A stretch of 38,895 bases of DNA from Kiritimatiellia bacterium (GCA_027858345.1 JAQICX010000005.1:1-38895); one strand, 5' to 3'. Shown: positions 8,777-16,924, counted from the first letter of the stretch. Notes: generated by a model from the sequence alone, not told the origin. A program made the numbers and translations.

Positions 8777-10237
8777 TTAAACTTCTTCTACACACTCGTT
8801 CTTAGATTTCAAACTACGCAATTGAGGGAACAAAATCACATCTCTTATGGCATCAGCACCAAGAAGAATCATAATCAGTCGATCAATACCAACGCCCATT
8901 CCACCTGCTGGTGGCATTCCATGCTCCATAGCTGTTAAAAAATCATCATCAATCTTTGTCAAATCTTCGCCTGCCTGCTCTTCAAGACGCTGTCTTTGAA
9001 CCAATGGGTCATTTAACTCTGTATATGCCGGAGCAACTTCCTGACCTCTAATCACCAACTCAAAAACATCTACAAGATCTGAATTATCTTCAGTCTCTTT
9101 TGCCAAAGGAATCAACTGCTTAGGAAGTCTTCTAACAAATGTTGGTTGAATCAGTGTGTGCTCAATCAATTTTTCATAAACTTCATGAGTAACCATAAGC
9201 ATATCCCATGCTGGCTCAATAGCAAGTCCGGCTGCATCAACCTTAGCTTTAGCCTCATCTAAAGACAAGTCAAACCAATCATCGCCCATCTTTTCTTTAA
9301 CTAAATCATGATACGTAGCTTCACGCCATGGCAGTGAAAAATCAATTGCATTTTCTCCTTCACCAACCTGCAAAGTTCCAAAAACCTTTTCAGCAACATG
9401 TATAATCATTCCCTGAATGATATCCTTCATGCCCTCAACATCAGAATATGCCTCATAAATTTCAAGCATTGTGAATTCAGGATTATGCGTCCGATCCAAT
9501 CCTTCATTTCTAAAGTTTCTGTTCAATTCATAAACCTTATCAAATCCGCCAACCAAAAGTCTCTTCAAATAAAGCTCCGGTGCAATACGCAAAAACATAT
9601 CTTCACCCAACGCATTATAACGCGTCTGGAAAGGCTTTGCTGCAGCACCACCTGCTTCACTCTGAATCATTGGTGTCTCAACTTCATAAAACCCTCGACC
9701 ACTTAGATAACTTCTTATCTCAGAAATAATTTTAATTCGCTTGTTGAAAACATCTCTAACCTCTGAGTTCGATATCAAATCAAGATAACGTTGACGATAT
9801 CTAGCCTCAACATCCTGAAGACCGTGCCATTTTTCCGGCAAAGGCAACAATGATTTTGACAGCAATTCCCAGCTGGCAACTTTAATCGTAGGCTCACCCA
9901 TGCGAGTTGTAAAAAGCTCACCATCAACACCAATCTGGTCACCAAGATCAAGCAGCTTAAAAGCAGCAAACGCTTCCTCACCAATCTGATTCTTGCCCAC
10001 ATAAAGCTGAAAACGCCCCTCACCATCACTAAGATCAGCAAAAATACTCTTACCCATCTTTCGTATGGTCAACAAACGAGCTGCAACCTTAACCTTCTTC
10101 TCTTCAGCAAAGCCCTCTCTGATTTCCTTCAGGTTTCCATCTCGCTTGAATGCTTTGCCAAATGGTTTGTAACCCATCTCTCTAAGCTTTTCCAAATTTT
10201 CCAGACGCTGTTGTCTATATTCATTATTATCTGTCAT
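8777..10237 (-). CDS. lysS: Lysyl-tRNA synthetase, class II
   Basis: Charges tRNA-Lys with lysine in the cytoplasm. The 486-aa length is normal. The N-terminal OB-fold anticodon-binding domain covers about residues 50-150 (VAARLLTIRKMGKSIFADL). The catalytic domain has motif 1 around GFYEVETPM (182-190), motif 2 FRNEGLDRTHNPEF (242-255) and motif 3 GMGVGIDRLIMIL (446-458). An AAGGAT site precedes the ATG at 10237. It is the first gene of a probable two-gene leftward unit with the topoisomerase B gene. Confidence 0.97.
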   Translation of the reverse strand: MTDNNEYRQQRLENLEKLREMGYKPFGKAFKRDGNLKEIREGFAEEKKVKVAARLLTIRKMGKSIFADLSDGEGRFQLYVGKNQIGEEAFAAFKLLDLGDQIGVDGELFTTRMGEPTIKVASWELLSKSLLPLPEKWHGLQDVEARYRQRYLDLISNSEVRDVFNKRIKIISEIRSYLSGRGFYEVETPMIQSEAGGAAAKPFQTRYNALGEDMFLRIAPELYLKRLLVGGFDKVYELNRNFRNEGLDRTHNPEFTMLEIYEAYSDVEGMKDIIQGMIIHVAEKVFGTLQVGEGENAIDFSLPWREATYHDLVKEKMGDDWFDLSLDEAKAKVDAAGLAIEPAWDMLMVTHEVYEKLIEHTLIQPTFVRRLPKQLIPLAKETEDNSDLVDVFELVIRGQEVAPAYTELNDPLVQRQRLEEQAGEDLTKIDDDFLTAMEHGMPPAGGMGVGIDRLIMILLGADAIRDVILFPQLRSLKSKNECVEEV

Positions 10238-10690
10238 CTATTCAATCCTTTTATTCGTTATTTGGTTGGCTAGTTGGTTTCCCGCAAAGTGCGACTAGCA
10301 AAAAGCTAGCTTTTTTGGTGCAGATTGCAATCTGGTTTACAAGGACACATCAGTCCCATACGTCCCATTTCAATTCAACGCCGAGCTCCAGCTCATTCCA
10401 CGTTTCGCGTCTTCTGTCCTGTCGCGCCGTAGTCTCGAAGAGCGAAGGCGGAAGCGGCGGGCGTCATTCTTCGCTCTACGAGCTTCGCAGGACACTGCTA
10501 ACCGCCGAACTCTGTAGCCGACCTCAGCAGAGGTCGGAAAACTTCCCACTTCCCACCTAGTACTTATCACTGGGAACGCCGAGCCCCAGCTCGGCATAAT
10601 AAACACCGCCGGAGGCATTCCACAATTATTAATTCTTAATTTTTAATTGATTTCCTACTTCCTTTTTCCTGCTGACAAAGTCAGCTTCAA
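10238..10690. repeat. Repeat-module mosaic downstream of yebC
   Basis: A 453-base gap holding, from the yebC end: a GCTGAC-AAA-GTCAGC hairpin (10671-10685); an 81-base unit (10570-10650) repeated with one mismatch at 11834-11914; a TCTGTAGCC module (10511-10520) leading into CGACCTC-AGC-AGAGGTCGG, a hairpin; a hairpin formed by CGAAGAGCGAAG (about 10436-10447) and CTTCGCTCTACG (about 10470-10481); the start of the GCCGAGCT palindrome (10380-10396); and a GTCCCAT array (10344-10374). No gene seen. The lysS promoter must lie at the left end but I cannot pick it out. Confidence 0.85.
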
Positions 10691-11449
10691 CTAATCTTCC
10701 TCAGCCAACTGCTCCATAAGTTCATCACTTACACTCATGTTCATATAAACTTCCTGAACATCATCATTATCCTCCAACATATCAACAAATCTAAATACAC
10801 CTCTTGCAACCGCAAGATCCTCAACTGGAGACTCAAGCAGCGGCAACATTGTAACTTCAGCACTGAGTGTTGCAATACCTGCACCTTCAAGAGCATCTGT
10901 AACATCTGAAAAAACTTCCGGCTCTGTAAGAATCTCAAAGTTATCTCCCTCTACAACCATATCCTCTGCACCAGCATCAAGAACAAGAGCCATCAATGTA
11001 TCTTCATCAACTGTAGATGTATCAACCATGATCTGACCTTTTCTTTGGAAATTTCTTGAAACAGCACCTTGCGATGCAAAACTTGAATTATTCTTTGTAA
11101 AAATATGACGAATCTCAGAAGCAGCTCTATTTTTGTTATCAGTCAAAGCCTTAACAACAATACCAACACCACCGCCAGCATAACCCTCATATACAACTTC
11201 TTCAAAAGTTACACCATCAAGCTCCCCAGCACCCTTTTTGATCGCTCTGTCAATATTATCAGCAGGCATATTAACGCTCTTAGCCTTCTGCACAATATTA
11301 CGCAAACCTGCATTCAATTCAATATCGCTGCCACCCGCACGAGCCGCAACCATAATTTCTTTACTCATCTTGCTAAAAACCTTACCACGTTTAGCATCCG
11401 CAGCACCTTTTTTATGCTGAATCGTCTTCCACTTACTATGTCCACTCAT
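10691..11449 (-). CDS. yebC: YebC/PmpR (TACO1) family protein
   Basis: The 252-aa length and the start MSGHSKWKTIQHKKGAADAK are diagnostic of the YebC family, with the conserved KAKSVNMPADNIDRAIKKGAG and GYAGGGVGIVVKALTDNKNR segments. The family was described as transcriptional regulators. Its mitochondrial relative TACO1 is a translation activator, and recent work links YebC to relief of ribosome stalling. It is cytoplasmic. A TGGAG site precedes the ATG at 11449, and a perfect TATAAT lies about 40 nt upstream. The gene is monocistronic, with a hairpin 5 nt after its stop. Confidence 0.95.
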   Translation of the reverse strand: MSGHSKWKTIQHKKGAADAKRGKVFSKMSKEIMVAARAGGSDIELNAGLRNIVQKAKSVNMPADNIDRAIKKGAGELDGVTFEEVVYEGYAGGGVGIVVKALTDNKNRAASEIRHIFTKNNSSFASQGAVSRNFQRKGQIMVDTSTVDEDTLMALVLDAGAEDMVVEGDNFEILTEPEVFSDVTDALEGAGIATLSAEVTMLPLLESPVEDLAVARGVFRFVDMLEDNDDVQEVYMNMSVSDELMEQLAEED

Positions 11450-12019
11450 AATTATAACTCCATTATTTTAATATTCTTTACTATTTTTTATTATATCCTT
11501 AAAATCGCATTCATAGAGCTTTGCCCTACGCTAGTTCCCCTCTTTGTGCATTCTGTAGCCCCAGGAACGCCGAGCATGAAGGTCAAACTCGGCTCTTCTG
11601 TAGCCGCGTCGCCCCGGCGCGGTTCTTCTCCCTTAATCCCGCCCTGCGGGACTAGCAGAGCTAGCCATCTCAATCTTAATCTTAACCTGTACGGGCTGAC
11701 CTATGTGTCTGCCCTTTTCTCAATCCCCCACCTCAACCATTGTCCGCCAAAGCTGCTCCTCTTCTAGGGGAGCTGTCGAGCTTGCTCGACTGAGGGGTTC
11801 TTCTTAATCTTAACCTGCTGGCTCCGCCAGCTCCTGGGAACGCCGAGCTCCAGCTCGGCATAATAAACACCGCCGGAGGCATTCCACAATTATTAATTCT
11901 TAATTTTTAATTGATCCCCTGCTTCCTTTTTCCTGCTGGCTGCGCCAGCCCTTTACCTTCCTCTGCTGACGAAGTCAGCCACTTCCCACTTATCACCTAT
12001 CACTTGAAAAGTTAGCCCA
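11450..12019. repeat. Repeat-module mosaic between the radical SAM gene and yebC
   Basis: A 570-base gap. It contains a TCTGTAGCC element (11552-11559), a degenerate GCCGAG...CTCGGC palindrome (11570-11594), a TCTGTAGC/CCGCGTCG hairpin module (11597-11626), CCCGC-CCT-GCGGG (about 11640-11652), a CTTAATCTTAACC tract, a CCTCC-type module (11745-11800), GCTGGC-TCC-GCCAGC (about 11817-11831), and the second copy of the 81-base unit (11834-11914) with its continuation to about 11939. A further TGACGAAGTCA hairpin lies near 11965. All are in the orientation of the leftward genes. No gene seen. Confidence 0.85.
11490..11495 (-). promoter_or_regulatory. Possible -10 element for yebC
   Basis: On the minus strand this reads a perfect TATAAT about 40 nt upstream of the yebC ATG. 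No good -35 lies at 16-18 bp, so this is only a candidate. Confidence 0.3.
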
Positions 12020-12030
12020 CTAACTTTTCA
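12005..12030 (-). terminator. Perfect hairpin spanning the stop codon of the radical SAM gene
   Basis: An 11-bp perfect stem (TGAAAAGTTAG / CTAACTTTTCA) with a 4-nt loop. Its coding-side half contains the last codons and the TAG stop of the leftward gene. No T-run follows on the minus strand, so it is not a standard intrinsic terminator. It may be a transcript-end or RNA-stability structure. Confidence 0.45.
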
Positions 12031-12916
12031 TATTATATCCCACCAGCTCATCATCAACGCCCTCATCAGGAATAAAATCCTGAATCCAGCCATTATAAAA
12101 TTCCAACTCCTCAGCCACATCACAAACCATCTCATACTCATCACGATACAGCATCCGATTCATTTCGTCAAACTCACAAGCATTATACGTTGGAGTATAC
12201 TGCGACATCACGCTGATATGAATATCACGACCCACATTCTCCTTCAGCCATCGCAAACTATCAGCCGCCTCATCCGCACGACCTGGCAAAACCAAAATTC
12301 TGCAAACCACACCACTGACAGCAATACCAGCAGCATCAACCCGCAAATGACCAACCTGTTCAACCATCTTCAGCAAAGCAGCACGAGCCGATTCCACATA
12401 ATTCTCAGCCCCGGAAAGTTCCTTAGCACTCTCGTTCTTAGAGTACCTCAAATCCGTCACATATATGTCGACAATCCCCGCCATATCATCAAGACTTTTT
12501 TCACATTCAAAACCGCTTGTATTATACAAAATAGGCAGAAAAAATCCAGCTTTTTTTGCAATATCAATTCCATTCTTTACATCAGGCAACCAGGACGTTG
12601 GAGAAACCAAATTCCAGTTGTGACATTTCTCTTTTGCAAGCCCAATCAGAATATCTGCAAACTCCTCGCACGAATACTCCTTACCCGCACCATCCTGGCT
12701 CCATGGAAAATTCTGACAATACTGACAACCAAGCGTACAATGCGAGAAAAATATCGTCCCCGAACCATTCTCACCACTAAAAGGAGGCTCCTCACCAAAA
12801 TGTGGTCCATAGCGATAAATCTTAAGTTTACTACCCGCACCGCAGAACCCGAATTCACCAGCCTCCCTATCAACCCCACAAGCCCGTGGACACAATTTAC
12901 AATCACTATAATCCAT
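12020..12916 (-). CDS. Radical SAM protein, pyruvate-formate-lyase-activating-enzyme-like (COG1313/PflX type)
   Basis: I choose the ATG at 12916 (298 aa). An AGGAA site lies about 10 nt before it, whereas the TTG at 12925 would abut that site directly. The radical SAM cluster motif CTLGCQYC (Cys 60, 64, 67; CxxxCxxC) binds a [4Fe-4S] cluster and S-adenosylmethionine. Before it stand four more cysteines (6, 9, 13, 25; CKLCPRACGV...FGFC), a feature of the COG1313 family, probably a second metal site. The phrase WNLVSPTSWLP follows. Members are annotated as putative PFL activators but most have no known substrate, and no glycyl radical enzyme lies in this window. The gene appears monocistronic. 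Confidence 0.85.
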   Translation of the reverse strand: MDYSDCKLCPRACGVDREAGEFGFCGAGSKLKIYRYGPHFGEEPPFSGENGSGTIFFSHCTLGCQYCQNFPWSQDGAGKEYSCEEFADILIGLAKEKCHNWNLVSPTSWLPDVKNGIDIAKKAGFFLPILYNTSGFECEKSLDDMAGIVDIYVTDLRYSKNESAKELSGAENYVESARAALLKMVEQVGHLRVDAAGIAVSGVVCRILVLPGRADEAADSLRWLKENVGRDIHISVMSQYTPTYNACEFDEMNRMLYRDEYEMVCDVAEELEFYNGWIQDFIPDEGVDDELVGYNMKS

Positions 12917-13012
12917 AAATCCCAATTCCTGTAAAAATCAATTTACCATATTAGCAACTCCCAACAAAAAAATCAAGTCCCGTTTTTAAATGACAAAAAA
13001 ATTCGCAATTTT

Positions 13013-13186
13013 TTGGTTGAATGCCCTTTTTGGCGGGGTCACGGACCCCGACCCTTCCTCCTTCGCTGTTCCAGACTACGGCGTGACAAGAAAGTTGCGG
13101 ATGCTGCAACCAAAGCTAAATCCTTGATTTGCAAGTATTTTGTAGGGTCGGGGTCCGTGACCCCGCCAAAAAGGGTGTTCAACCGA
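13013..13186. repeat. REP-like inverted palindrome pair (BIME-like)
   Basis: Two 43-nt arms face each other across 88 bp. They match at 40 of 43 positions, including a 32-nt perfect stretch next to the spacer. Each arm also contains its own short palindrome, CGGGGTC-ACG-GACCCCG, so each can fold alone or the two can pair. This is the architecture of bacterial REP/BIME elements. No REP-associated transposase lies in the window. Confidence 0.8.
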
Positions 13187-13223
13187 AAAATCAAGGTCGC
13201 CAAAAGATGAGGGTGAATTTAAC

Positions 13224-13253
13224 TTTACAAATAGCAAGGGCTTTTGTTATTAT
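13224..13253 (+). promoter_or_regulatory. Promoter of the STAS/binding protein/phosphatase operon
   Basis: A -35 TTTACA (13224-13229) is separated by 18 bp from a -10 TATTAT (13248-13253), about 50 nt upstream of the first ATG. The same TATTAT hexamer serves at two other good promoters in the window. Confidence 0.6.
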
Positions 13254-13303
13254 TAATTTTTAGTGTATTGTTAACCTTAAATCAGCAACATCAGGAGTTA
13301 AAC

Positions 13304-13591
13304 ATGAGTGAATTCATTATCCCGGAACGTTTGAATGCAACCACGGCACCAGAAGTGGAAAAGAAACTGCTAGCGCTAATTCAACGCGAAAGACCAGAAA
13401 AGCTAATCTGCAATTTTTCAAACACAGTCTACATATCCAGTGCAGGACTAAGAATTATGTTGCTTGTTTCAAAGAAGATGAAAGCAATTGGAGGCGAGGC
13501 TATTCTTAGCGAAGTGCCACCTGACGTTTATTCTGTCTTTAAGATGGCGGGATTTATTCATGTTCTTAATGTTACACCCATTGGTGAGTAA
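13304..13591 (+). CDS. STAS-domain anti-sigma factor antagonist (SpoIIAA/RsbV-like)
   Basis: A 95-aa single-domain STAS protein. The start at 13304 has an AGGAG site at proper spacing; the longer frame from 13244 would start in the promoter. The segment YISSAGLRIMLLVSKKM carries the phosphorylation site. Aligned with the DSSGL motif of SpoIIAA, the acceptor is Ser46, with Ser45 in place of the usual Asp. In partner switching the unphosphorylated form binds an anti-sigma kinase and releases its target; a PP2C phosphatase reactivates it. Here that phosphatase and a kinase-like domain are encoded two genes downstream in one protein. Its stop overlaps the next start (TAATG). Confidence 0.9.
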   Translation: MSEFIIPERLNATTAPEVEKKLLALIQRERPEKLICNFSNTVYISSAGLRIMLLVSKKMKAIGGEAILSEVPPDVYSVFKMAGFIHVLNVTPIGE

Positions 13592-14559
13592 TGCGAATAT
13601 TTCTTTTTATATGTTTTATTGCAATTAGCGTAAGTGCTGCACAAAAAGCTACCATGGTTTTGCAATGGGAGCACCAAAGTCAATTTGCAGGCTATTACAT
13701 GGCTCTAGAAAAAGGATTTTATGCTGAAGAAGACTTAGATGTAACATTAGTTCGTGGCGGGGCTGACGTTAATCCTCTAGAATTAGTCAAGGATGGTAAG
13801 GCTGATTTTTGTTCGGCAATGCTAATGCCTATCTTAGCCTTTTCAAAAGATAATCAAACCAAATTCTGCCTGCTCTCACAAGTGATAAATCGATCAACAC
13901 TCTCATTGGTTGCATGGAAAGATGGAAAAGACGGATATTCTAATATTCAGACCCCTTCCGATCTGAATGGAAAAACAATCACTGTTTGGGAAGGGTTTGC
14001 AGATCCTTTTCAAACTATGTTTAATAAGTTTGGCATTAAGGCAAAAATCATACCTCAATATTATTCTTTTTCATTGTTCCTGCAAAGAGGTGCAGATGCC
14101 TGTTCGGCAATGCTCTATAACGAATATCATTCTCTGCTTCAGTTTGGTATTAAGAAAGATGAAATCATCGTATTTGATTTTTATGAACTGGGAATCAATA
14201 TTCCGGAGGATGGAATTTATTGCCTTAAGAAAACAGAAGAAGAGAGACCTGATTTTTGCCAGTCATTCGCTCAAGCAAGTATGAAAGGATGGGCTTATGC
14301 AAAAGAGCATCCAGAAGAGACTCTTAATGTAGTAATGAAATACGTGAAAAAAGAAAAACTGCCAACAAACCGACCACATATGAAATGGATGCTTGATACC
14401 ATTCTTGGAGCGATATATCCTGAAAAAGAAGGCGACTGGATCCCTGGAAAACTGAACAAATCTGACTTTAATAATGTCATCTCAATGCTAAAGATTGATC
14501 CAGATTCAATATCTTACGAAGACTTTGTCGCAAAGGAGGCTCAAAATGTTCAAAATTAG
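13591..14559 (+). CDS. Periplasmic NMT1/THI5-like substrate-binding protein
   Basis: At 322 aa this is a binding protein of the SsuA/ThiY/NMT1 type, usually an ABC importer component for nitrate, sulfonates or pyrimidine thiamine precursors. A short signal peptide (MRIFLFICFIAISVSA, cleavage likely before AQK) is followed by the family phrase LQWEHQSQFAGYYMALEKGFY, then DFCSAMLMP and the LNGKTITVWEG hinge segment. No ABC permease or ATPase gene is nearby. Instead it overlaps the STAS stop by one base at its start and the Cache-phosphatase gene by 14 bases at its end. The context suggests it presents a ligand to the sensor phosphatase rather than feeding an importer. The family is clear; the role is inferred. 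Confidence 0.88.
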   Translation: MRIFLFICFIAISVSAAQKATMVLQWEHQSQFAGYYMALEKGFYAEEDLDVTLVRGGADVNPLELVKDGKADFCSAMLMPILAFSKDNQTKFCLLSQVINRSTLSLVAWKDGKDGYSNIQTPSDLNGKTITVWEGFADPFQTMFNKFGIKAKIIPQYYSFSLFLQRGADACSAMLYNEYHSLLQFGIKKDEIIVFDFYELGINIPEDGIYCLKKTEEERPDFCQSFAQASMKGWAYAKEHPEETLNVVMKYVKKEKLPTNRPHMKWMLDTILGAIYPEKEGDWIPGKLNKSDFNNVISMLKIDPDSISYEDFVAKEAQNVQN

Positions 14560-16924
14560 AGCTTCTCTTTTTCTTAAATTTGCTTTATTCATATTTGTTG
14601 GAGCGGGACTAGTATTATTCGTAATGGTCAGAGTCAATAGTTATATTATGCATGATATACTACTAAAGAAGCAAGCTGATTACTATACGGTTCTAGCTTC
14701 AGATGCTGCTCATGAAATTAATAACACATTTTCAAAAGCATGCAAAGTTGTTGACGAGGCTGCATTAATATTTGAGTACCAACCAACAACACGAGAAAAT
14801 TCAACCGCACTTATGGAACGCATTATAGAGCATGACAGTTTTATTTTTGGCAGTGCTATTGCTCTGGCTCCAGATTCTGATTTTGATGCTTCTGGTTATC
14901 AAATACTATATTCATGGCGTATAGATAATGAAATCACAACAGTTGAAAGAGAAGCTCCTTTAAAAGATTATCAGAGTGACTGGTTCTATCTACCACAATA
15001 TTTAGAACGTCCTGTATGGTGTGAATTATATGCAGATAAGGAAACAGATGAAATTATGACAACATATTCTGTTCCTATATTTAAAAAGGGTAAACTTAAG
15101 GCTGTCATAACATGTGACCTAACTGTTGACCACATAGAAAACTTCCTTGATACAATGAAAATCGGAAAAAATTCTCAACCAATACTTGTTTCTGAAACAG
15201 GCCGATTGATTATTCATCCAAACAAAGATTGGATAATGACGGAAACTTTTTATAGTCTTGCAGAACAATCTACCTTGGAAGACCAGAAAGCTCAGTTGCA
15301 AAACATTTCATATGATATTATCAAAAGCCAATCTGGGATGCATCGATATAAAAGCCCTTCTGCCGACGAAACTGTCTGGTTTTATTTCAACAGAATTCCT
15401 TCAACTGGCTGGGCTGTTGGATTTATTGTTCCTGAAGACGAAATATTTGCACCAATTGTTGCCATGAATAAAAAGATGGCCGTGATTGGAGTTTTAGGTG
15501 CCCTACTTCTGCTGATACCTGCACTACTTATTTCTCTGACAATCACTCGTCCTCTTCATGAAATATGCAATGCAACCCGCATAATAGCTACAGGTGATTT
15601 CGACCTGGAACTTCCTCAGACCAAACGTAGTGATGAAATTGGACAACTTGTTTCCGACTTTGACAAAATGCGCTCAAACCTCAAAGAGTATATGAAAAAC
15701 TTGGCAACAACAACTGCGGAAAAAGAAAAAATTTCAAGTGAACTTGCAATTGCAGAAGAGATTCAACACAGCATACTACCAAAACTATTTCCTCCTTTCC
15801 CAAAAAGAGCAGGACTTGATATTTTTGCCATACTTCACTCTGCCAGGGAAGTTGGCGGAGATTTGTATGATTTCATACTTTTGGATGATAATCATTTATA
15901 TATTGCCATTGGAGATGTTTCAGGCAAGGGAGTTCCTGCATCACTTTTCATGGCGGTCGGCAAAACATTGCTTAAGTCCACAATACAAACAGTAATGGAT
16001 CCTGCAAAAGCACTTATTCACGTAAACAATGAGCTTGCTGACGGAAACGATTCCTGCATGTTTATAACAATGTTCTGCGGCATTCTGAATTTGGAAACAA
16101 ACGAGTTGATTTATTCTAATGCGGGACATAATCCTCCCCTACTGATCACAAAAGATGAACCAGAGTTTTTGCCTGATGCATATACTCCTCCGCTTGCGGC
16201 AATGGAAGATATTGAGTTCGAAAATCAAACGCTAATGCTTGGTGATGGAATGCAGTTATTGCTTTACACCGATGGTGTCACGGAAGCCATGAATTCACAA
16301 GAAGTACTCTTTGATGAAAGTCGATTAGTTGAAACAGTCAAAGCAAACCCAACCAAAACAGCAGAAAAAAGAATTAGCACAGTGCTAAAAGCAATTCGTG
16401 AATTTGCTGATGGTGCAGAGCAGTATGATGACATTACAATGCTTTGTGTATCAAACCAGAGACATGAGGAATATATACAACACGAAAATTCGCCTTCATC
16501 AACTCTCGTTTTAACCAATCGCCGTGAAGAATTTGCTAGAATGGTAACCTGGTTAGAAGATGTCGCGGAAGATTTAAAGTGGGATACCAGTTTGCTCATG
16601 CAGCTAAATCTTGTTCTGGAAGAGTGGATTGTCAATGTAATATCCTATGCCTTCCCAGATGAATCTGTTCATGAAATTGAAGTTAGACTCTGGCATAAAG
16701 AGAACAATATTAAAATTGAAATTATTGACGATGGAATTCCTTTTGATCCAACAAAACAAGATGCCCCAGATGTTGACGCCCCACTGGAAAAACGTGAAAT
16801 TGGTGGACTTGGAATTCATTTCATCAAAGAGAGTACGGATGATTTTACATATGAAAGAAAAGACAATCACAATATTGTGACAATGCATAAGCTGACTACG
16901 TCAGCTGTGGGAAGTGATACGTAG
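14546..16924 (+). CDS. Cache-HAMP-PP2C serine phosphatase fused to an anti-sigma kinase-like ATPase domain
   Basis: The start at 14546 (792 aa) has an AAGGAGG site 6 nt upstream; a frame extending to 14495 lacks one. Order: membrane span 9-29; periplasmic Cache-like sensor about 35-305; second span 311-333; HAMP about 334-385; short coiled coil and the EIQHSILP linker at 405-412 typical of RsbU/SpoIIE proteins; PP2C domain with metal-binding Asp in GGDLYD (437-442), GDVSGKG (456-462), YTDGVTEA (574-581) and DDIT (628-631). Then a GHKL/RsbW-like ATPase, about 652-782, with E692/N697 in the N-box, DDGIPF at 728-733 and GGLGIHF at 753-759. So phosphatase and putative kinase for the STAS protein are joined in one membrane sensor. 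No sigma factor gene is adjacent. Confidence 0.92.
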   Translation: MFKIRASLFLKFALFIFVGAGLVLFVMVRVNSYIMHDILLKKQADYYTVLASDAAHEINNTFSKACKVVDEAALIFEYQPTTRENSTALMERIIEHDSFIFGSAIALAPDSDFDASGYQILYSWRIDNEITTVEREAPLKDYQSDWFYLPQYLERPVWCELYADKETDEIMTTYSVPIFKKGKLKAVITCDLTVDHIENFLDTMKIGKNSQPILVSETGRLIIHPNKDWIMTETFYSLAEQSTLEDQKAQLQNISYDIIKSQSGMHRYKSPSADETVWFYFNRIPSTGWAVGFIVPEDEIFAPIVAMNKKMAVIGVLGALLLLIPALLISLTITRPLHEICNATRIIATGDFDLELPQTKRSDEIGQLVSDFDKMRSNLKEYMKNLATTTAEKEKISSELAIAEEIQHSILPKLFPPFPKRAGLDIFAILHSAREVGGDLYDFILLDDNHLYIAIGDVSGKGVPASLFMAVGKTLLKSTIQTVMDPAKALIHVNNELADGNDSCMFITMFCGILNLETNELIYSNAGHNPPLLITKDEPEFLPDAYTPPLAAMEDIEFENQTLMLGDGMQLLLYTDGVTEAMNSQEVLFDESRLVETVKANPTKTAEKRISTVLKAIREFADGAEQYDDITMLCVSNQRHEEYIQHENSPSSTLVLTNRREEFARMVTWLEDVAEDLKWDTSLLMQLNLVLEEWIVNVISYAFPDESVHEIEVRLWHKENNIKIEIIDDGIPFDPTKQDAPDVDAPLEKREIGGLGIHFIKESTDDFTYERKDNHNIVTMHKLTTSAVGSDT

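Larger units (their letters stand above)
12926..13303. other. Divergent intergenic region with an inverted palindrome pair and a promoter
   Basis: A 378-base gap between the radical SAM gene and the STAS operon, both pointing outward. The middle carries a pair of 43-nt arms in inverted orientation (13013-13055 and 13144-13186). The right part holds a plus-strand promoter (13224-13253). The 88-bp spacer between the arms contains CCTTCGCTGTTCCAGAC, which recurs inverted near 37224-37240. No gene seen. Confidence 0.75.

Noticed and set aside
11105-11767. Long plus-strand open frame across yebC and the following repeats
   Set aside because: It is antisense to the strongly conserved yebC and continues through repeat modules; low-complexity composition, no family resemblance.
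3481-12019. CRISPR array among the GC-rich repeats
   Set aside because: The repeats are not evenly spaced, units are of several kinds, and there are no unique spacers of constant length or cas genes.
12218-12934. Long plus-strand open frame opposite the radical SAM gene
   Set aside because: A shadow of the minus-strand gene, which carries clear Cys motifs.
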